A stretch of DNA of 64,000 nt. It comes from Umezawaea tangerina (GTDB taxonomy: Bacteria; Actinomycetota; Actinomycetes; Mycobacteriales; Pseudonocardiaceae). Positions 59,891 through 64,000 of the stretch are shown here, in pieces (positions within the stretch are counted from its first letter, which is position 1; each line of letters opens with the position of its first letter). Both the position numbers and the translations under genes were made by a program. The notes beneath the pieces were generated by a model. The model had not been told where the DNA came from. It searched no databases and was given only the letters and a program-made list of their open reading frames with translations. The stretch lies in contig NZ_PVTF01000007.1 in assembly GCF_003002815.1 (NCBI RefSeq), positions 496,001 through 560,000 of the forward strand, written 5' to 3'.

Positions 59891-61372
59891 ATGAGCAGAA
59901 GAGTCGCGGCTGTCCTCGGCGCCGTCGTCCTGGTGGTGGCGGGCTGCGGTGAGGACGCGGTGTCGCCCGCCGCCCCGGTGTCCTCGGCCGCGCCCGTCGA
60001 GCTGTCCCCGTGCGAGGTCCCGGAGATCCCCACGGCGAGGTGCGGCAGCATCGCGGTCCCGCTCGGCCGCGCCCATCCGGACGTGGGGACCACGGAGGTG
60101 GGGTTCGCCCTGGTCCCGCGCACCGACCAGTCCCGCCCCTCGCTGGGCACCGTCGTGATCAACCCCGGAGGGCCCGGCACCGCGACCGTCGACCTCGTCG
60201 GCCACCGCTACGCGGAAGGCCTCAAGCCGATCCTGGACCGGCGTGACCTGCTGCTGGTGGACACCCGCGGTGTGGGGAGGTCCGATCCGCTCTCCTGTCC
60301 GGCACTGTCCACACCGGACTTCTTCTTCGGCCCGGTGGACGCGCAGCGCGCGGCGATCGGGGAGTGCGGGAAGCAGTTGGGGGACAAGGCCCGCTACTAC
60401 GGGACCGCGGCCGTCGCCGACGACTTCGACGACGTGCGCGCTTCGCTGGGGCTGGACCGGGTCGACCTCCTCGGCGACTCCTACGGGACGTACCTGATGG
60501 CGACCTACGCCGCGCGGCACCCGGAGCACGTGCGGTCCGTCGTGCTGTCCGGAGCGTACCCGGTGAACACCGACAACAACCCCTCCGGCCCGTTCGCCCT
60601 GGCGGCGTTGAAGCGCGCGGTCGGGCTGGTGTGCGAGAGGTCCGGCTCGTGTTCCGGCGCCGCGGTGCTCGACGACCTCGGCGCACTGGCGGCCGCGCTC
60701 CGCACCGCACCGGTGACCGTGGACGTGACCCACGGTGGGAAGAGCCACCCGGTGCTCCTGGACGAGGCGCGGCTGGCCGGGGTGGTCGGCAAGATCCACT
60801 CGGGACCCGCCGATCCGGCGAAGCAGCAGGAGCTGGTCGAGGCACTGGCCGTGGCCAGGACCGGTGACCTCGGACCCGTGCGGGCGCTGGTGACCGCGCA
60901 CCTGGTCGAGATCGCGGACATCTTCGCCCTGGGGCCGGGGGCGCTGTCGGTGGCGCAGCTGTGGGCCACCTCGTGCCACGACTACCCGCGCGACTTCGCC
61001 TACTCCGACGGCGCCGAGGACCGCAAGCGGGACCTCGCGGAGTCGTTGGGGCGGCAGGGTTCCCAGGACTTCGCGCCCTTCTCGGCCACGGCCTGGCTGA
61101 CGAGGGACCTCTACGACGTCGGCGCCTGCCTGGAGTGGCCCGACGACCCGACGGCGACGGCTCCGGTCGCCAAGGGGACGAAGCTGCCGGACGTGCCCGT
61201 GCTGGTGCTGTCCGGGGATCTGGACGCGAACACGTCCACCGCGTCGTCGAAGGAGGCGGCAGGGCAGTTCCCGCACGCGGAGTTCGCGGAGGTGCGGGAC
61301 GCCGGGCACACGCCCACGTCGACTCCGGACGGGGCGAAGCTCGTGATGGAGTTCATCACGCGGGACCGCTGA
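59891..61372 (+). CDS. Exported alpha/beta hydrolase lipoprotein (tripeptidyl aminopeptidase-like)
   Basis: The 493-residue protein has a Sec-type lipoprotein signal MSRRVAAVLGAVVLVVAGC with Cys 19. The catalytic domain has VVINPGGPGTATVDLV (oxyanion), LLLVDTRGVGRSDPLSC, the nucleophile elbow LLGDSYGTYLMATYAARH (GxSxG), VLVLSGDLDANTSTA (acid) and RDAGHTPTST (His). A C-terminal TAP-like region completes the fold. It probably trims N-terminal residues or hydrolyses esters at the cell surface. Confidence 0.9.
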   Translation: MSRRVAAVLGAVVLVVAGCGEDAVSPAAPVSSAAPVELSPCEVPEIPTARCGSIAVPLGRAHPDVGTTEVGFALVPRTDQSRPSLGTVVINPGGPGTATVDLVGHRYAEGLKPILDRRDLLLVDTRGVGRSDPLSCPALSTPDFFFGPVDAQRAAIGECGKQLGDKARYYGTAAVADDFDDVRASLGLDRVDLLGDSYGTYLMATYAARHPEHVRSVVLSGAYPVNTDNNPSGPFALAALKRAVGLVCERSGSCSGAAVLDDLGALAAALRTAPVTVDVTHGGKSHPVLLDEARLAGVVGKIHSGPADPAKQQELVEALAVARTGDLGPVRALVTAHLVEIADIFALGPGALSVAQLWATSCHDYPRDFAYSDGAEDRKRDLAESLGRQGSQDFAPFSATAWLTRDLYDVGACLEWPDDPTATAPVAKGTKLPDVPVLVLSGDLDANTSTASSKEAAGQFPHAEFAEVRDAGHTPTSTPDGAKLVMEFITRDR

Positions 61373-61499
61373 GGCGGCTTCCGACCTGACGGGTCCACAG
61401 TGGACCACGGGGGTGGTTCTGCCGCGGCCTGTTCGGCGGGGGACGGGCGGGCGGGTCGCTTGTGGATGTTGGGCTGACCGTACGTCGACCGGACTGGAA

Positions 61500-61530
61500 C
61501 CCTTGCCCGGCAGGCGATGCCGGGCAAGGG
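61500..61530. terminator. 13-bp hairpin terminator of the oxidoreductase gene
   Basis: 61500-61512 (CCCTTGCCCGGCA) pairs perfectly with 61518-61530 (TGCCGGGCAAGGG) over GGCGA. It lies 6 nt beyond the stop of the leftward gene and 127 bp past the lipoprotein stop, so it probably terminates both. Confidence 0.75.
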
Positions 61531-61536
61531 GAACCG

Positions 61537-64000
61537 CTAGTGGAGGACGGCGTCGAGCTCGTGGCGGGCTGCGGCGAGCTCGCGCCGGTAGGTCTCGACG
61601 TTGGCGAGCTTGATCCCCTCGTAGCCGCGCACGCCGTCCGGCAGGTTCGCGATCCGGACGACCCGGTCGACGTTCTCCGGGCTCAGCGTCGCCGACAACG
61701 CCTCGACGACCTCCCGGTACTCGGTGACGAGCGCGCGCTCGACCTTCCTGACCCCGGCGTAGCCGAAGAGGTCGAACCGCGTGCCCCGGACGCGCCGCAT
61801 GGCGGCCAGCAGCCGGAAGACGGGGCGGAACCACGGGCCGAGGGTGATCTTGCCGCGCAGGCCCATCGCCCGCAGCACCGGTGGGTGCAGGCGGTAGGAG
61901 ATCCGGGCGTCGGGACCGAACTGGGCGCGCACGGAGTCGAGCACGTCGGGCAGCAACGAGAGCCGCGCCACCTCGTACTCGTCCTTGTACGCCATCAGCC
62001 GGTGCAGGTGGTGGGCGACGGCCTCGGTGAAGGCGGTGGATCCGGGGACCCGCTGGGCCTCGACGCCGCGAACCCGTTCGACGAGGCGGGCGTACTCCTC
62101 GGCGTAGCGGGCGTCCTGGTAGCCGACGAGGTCGGGGACGCGGATCGCGACCAGCCTGGCCAGCTCGGAGTCCGGCGGCGCGGCCACGAGGTCGACCACC
62201 CGCCGCACCTCCGGCGGGACGGCGGGGGCGGGGAGCGCGCCTCCCGGCAGCGGGCCGACCGCGGCGTGGAAGGCGGCGGGGTCGCTCACGAGCTGCCTGC
62301 CCCGGCGGAACGCCTGCACGTTGGTCGCGACCTGCACGCCGTTGAGCCCGATGGCGTGCTCGATCGACTCCGCCGGGATCGGCAGCGCGCCGGACTGGTG
62401 GGCGGCGCCGACCAGCAGCAGCGTGGCGTACTGGTCGTGGCCGAACAACGCGCTCGACACCGCGCGGGCGTCGAGGAACACGCCCCGCTCGCCGTCGGTC
62501 GACTCGCGGACCCGGTCGACGAGCGCCGCCACGTCCGGGAACGTCCTGCTGGGGTCGGAGACCATGCCGCCGGTCGCGACCTTCCCGGTGGAGACGACGG
62601 CGGCGGTGCGGCCGGGGTCCGCCGCGCCCAGGTGGGCAGGGTCGGCCGCGACGAGCAGGTCGGCGCCGAGGTAGAGGTCCACCTCGCGGGCCGCGGCCTT
62701 GTTGGCGCCGTCGGGTGCGCTGCGACCGATCTTCACGTCGGACACGACCGCGCCGCCCTTCTGCGCCAGACCGGTCTGGTCGAGCGCCTGGACGTGCAGA
62801 CCGGCGTGGGTGGCGGCGGTGCCGAGGATCTGGGCGACCGTGACGACCCCGGTCCCGCCGATGCCGAGCACGCGGGTGGTGTGATGGCCGGTCCGGGGCA
62901 GGGTCGTCGGCGGCTGCGGCAGCGAAGAACTGTCCACAGTGGACGCGGCCGGTCGCGCGGACCCGTTCTTCGCCGGGGTGACGGTGAGGAACGACGGGCA
63001 GTCGCCCTTGAGGCAGGAGTAGTCCTTGTTGCACGAGGACTGGTCGATCCGGGTCTTGCGGCCGAACTCGGTGTCGACCGGCTGCACGGACAGGCAGTTC
63101 GACTGGACGCCGCAGTCCCCGCAGCCCTCGCACACGCGCTCGTTGACCACGACCCGCTCGGCCGGATCCGGTGCCAGGCCGCGCTTGCGCTTGCGGCGCA
63201 GCTCGGTCGCGCACTCCTGGTCGTGGATGAGCATGGTCACGCCCTCGACCGCGGCCAGGGCCTCCTGCGCCTCGACGAGCCGGTCGCGGTGCCACACCTC
63301 CACCCCGCGCGCGAGCCGCTGACGCCGGTAGGCCCTGGTGTCCTCGGTGGTGACGATGATCCTCCTGACCCCCTCGGCGGTCATCGCCCTGGTGATCTCG
63401 GCGACGGTCATCTGCCCCTCGGCCCGCTGCCCGCCGGTCATGGCGACGGCGGAGTTGTAGAGCAGCTTGTAGGTGATGTTCGCGCCGCCCGCCACGGCCG
63501 CGCGCACGGCCAGGCTGCCGGAGTGGTGGAACGTGCCGTCGCCGAGGTTCTGCAGCAGGTGGTCGCGGGACAGGAACGGCGCCATCCCGAGCCACTGCGC
63601 GCCCTCGCCGCCCATCTGGGTCAGCCCGGTGACGTCGCCGACCAGGTCGGGGCTCATCACCAGGGTCAGCGCGTGGCAGCCGATCCCGGCGCCCACCATC
63701 GACCCGGCGGGCGTCTTGGTGGAGCTGTTGTGCGGGCACCCCGAGCAGAAGTACGGGGTGCGGACCGCGAGGGGGAGGGGGAAGCGGGGGGTGAGCGGGC
63801 GGCGGTTCTCCCGCCAGGCCGTGACGGTCGGCGCGTCCACGGTGGCCAGGATCCGCGCCGCGAGCGCGGTGGCGATGGCGTCCGGGCCCAGCTCTCCTTG
63901 CGCTGCCAGGAGTTCACCGCCGTCGGGGGTCCTCTTGCCGGTCACGACCGGGGCGTCGGGACGGCCGTAGAGCAGGTCCTTGACCGCGGCCTCGATGAAC
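61537..64000 (-). CDS. Indolepyruvate ferredoxin oxidoreductase-like protein, C-terminal part (cut by window edge)
   Basis: About 820 residues are visible; the frame is open to the right edge, so the N-terminus is missing. It has the TPP-binding segment YFCSGCPHNSSTKTPAGS, a 4Fe-4S ferredoxin-like cluster region (CEGCGDCGVQSNCLSVQ, then SSCNKDYSCLKGDCPSF), and a gamma-subunit-like domain (VLGIGGTGVVTVAQILG with DQTGLAQKGGAVVSDVKIG). The order and single-chain fusion match actinobacterial indolepyruvate (2-oxoacid) ferredoxin oxidoreductases. The enzyme decarboxylates aryl-pyruvates to acyl-CoA with reduction of ferredoxin. A hairpin follows the TAG at 61537. Confidence 0.92.
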   Translation of the reverse strand, partial: FIEAAVKDLLYGRPDAPVVTGKRTPDGGELLAAQGELGPDAIATALAARILATVDAPTVTAWRENRRPLTPRFPLPLAVRTPYFCSGCPHNSSTKTPAGSMVGAGIGCHALTLVMSPDLVGDVTGLTQMGGEGAQWLGMAPFLSRDHLLQNLGDGTFHHSGSLAVRAAVAGGANITYKLLYNSAVAMTGGQRAEGQMTVAEITRAMTAEGVRRIIVTTEDTRAYRRQRLARGVEVWHRDRLVEAQEALAAVEGVTMLIHDQECATELRRKRKRGLAPDPAERVVVNERVCEGCGDCGVQSNCLSVQPVDTEFGRKTRIDQSSCNKDYSCLKGDCPSFLTVTPAKNGSARPAASTVDSSSLPQPPTTLPRTGHHTTRVLGIGGTGVVTVAQILGTAATHAGLHVQALDQTGLAQKGGAVVSDVKIGRSAPDGANKAAAREVDLYLGADLLVAADPAHLGAADPGRTAAVVSTGKVATGGMVSDPSRTFPDVAALVDRVRESTDGERGVFLDARAVSSALFGHDQYATLLLVGAAHQSGALPIPAESIEHAIGLNGVQVATNVQAFRRGRQLVSDPAAFHAAVGPLPGGALPAPAVPPEVRRVVDLVAAPPDSELARLVAIRVPDLVGYQDARYAEEYARLVERVRGVEAQRVPGSTAFTEAVAHHLHRLMAYKDEYEVARLSLLPDVLDSVRAQFGPDARISYRLHPPVLRAMGLRGKITLGPWFRPVFRLLAAMRRVRGTRFDLFGYAGVRKVERALVTEYREVVEALSATLSPENVDRVVRIANLPDGVRGYEGIKLANVETYRRELAAARHELDAVLH

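Noticed and set aside
59627-63739. A 1370-codon minus-strand frame opposite the lipoprotein hydrolase and overlapping the oxidoreductase
   Set aside because: It has an Arg/Pro/Gly-rich shadow composition; the true minus-strand frame (61537-64000) is different and has clear motifs.

Overview
The window is about 64 kb of very GC-rich DNA. Most codons end in G or C, GTG starts are common, and neighbouring genes often overlap by 4 bp at the stop/start (ATGA or GTGA). With the LysR/TetR/MarR/ROK regulators, P450s, a class I terpene synthase, an actinobacterial-type Ser/Thr kinase and Tat-exported lipoproteins, this points to a filamentous actinomycete. Pseudonocardiaceae (Saccharothrix/Actinosynnema/Lentzea-like) is my best guess, but that is inference. 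No rRNA, tRNA, CRISPR array or intact transposase was seen.

Region 1 (1-24.2 kb) is accessory redox metabolism. It holds small enzyme/regulator modules, several with a palindromic operator between divergent partners: FAD monooxygenases (one cut by the window start, plus 653, 11188 and 14689), an F420-reductase-like protein with a LysR, a P450/terpene synthase pair, two SDRs flanking a long inverted-repeat element, a MarR/TetX-like pair, a TetR-P450 pair, an alkyltransferase-like protein, and an SDR/DJ-1 pair with an XRE regulator.

Region 2 (24.2-34.7 kb) looks like an aromatic or keto-acid catabolic island with visible decay. It contains an SSADH-like aldehyde dehydrogenase, a PcaB-like lyase, a dienelactone hydrolase with no normal start codon, a frameshifted amidohydrolase with an intact TetR and operator, a beta-lactamase-like gene with an internal deletion, an unusual flavin amine oxidase fused to a cyclic-nucleotide-binding-like domain, and a three-frame transposase remnant between direct repeats.

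Region 3 (34.7-39.4 kb) has a uridine-kinase-like protein, a GNAT, a membrane Ser/Thr kinase with three Cys-pair repeats outside the cell, and a ROK regulator.

Region 4 (39.4-59.1 kb) is the most interesting part. A ROK regulator starts a train of a ribose-type ABC importer, a Tat lipoprotein binding protein and a Gfo/Idh/MocA dehydrogenase. Next comes a 1615-residue secreted protein combining ThuA, sugar dehydrogenase, PKD, CBM6-like and 3-keto-disaccharide-hydrolase-like (DUF1080) domains. After a terminator there is a tightly overlapping operon related to the 'ebo' cluster: inositol-phosphate-synthase-like protein, UbiA prenyltransferase (EboC-like), a TIM barrel fused to an EboA domain, an uncharacterised 60-residue protein, EboE, and an EboF-like phosphodiesterase. 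It ends with one cytosolic and one Tat-exported TIM-barrel sugar isomerase/epimerase. I infer that 3-keto-glycoside catabolism is physically linked to ebo-type metabolite/prenyl chemistry.

Region 5 (59.1-64 kb) has a SnoaL-like protein, an exported alpha/beta-hydrolase lipoprotein, and the C-terminal part of an indolepyruvate ferredoxin oxidoreductase running off the right end.
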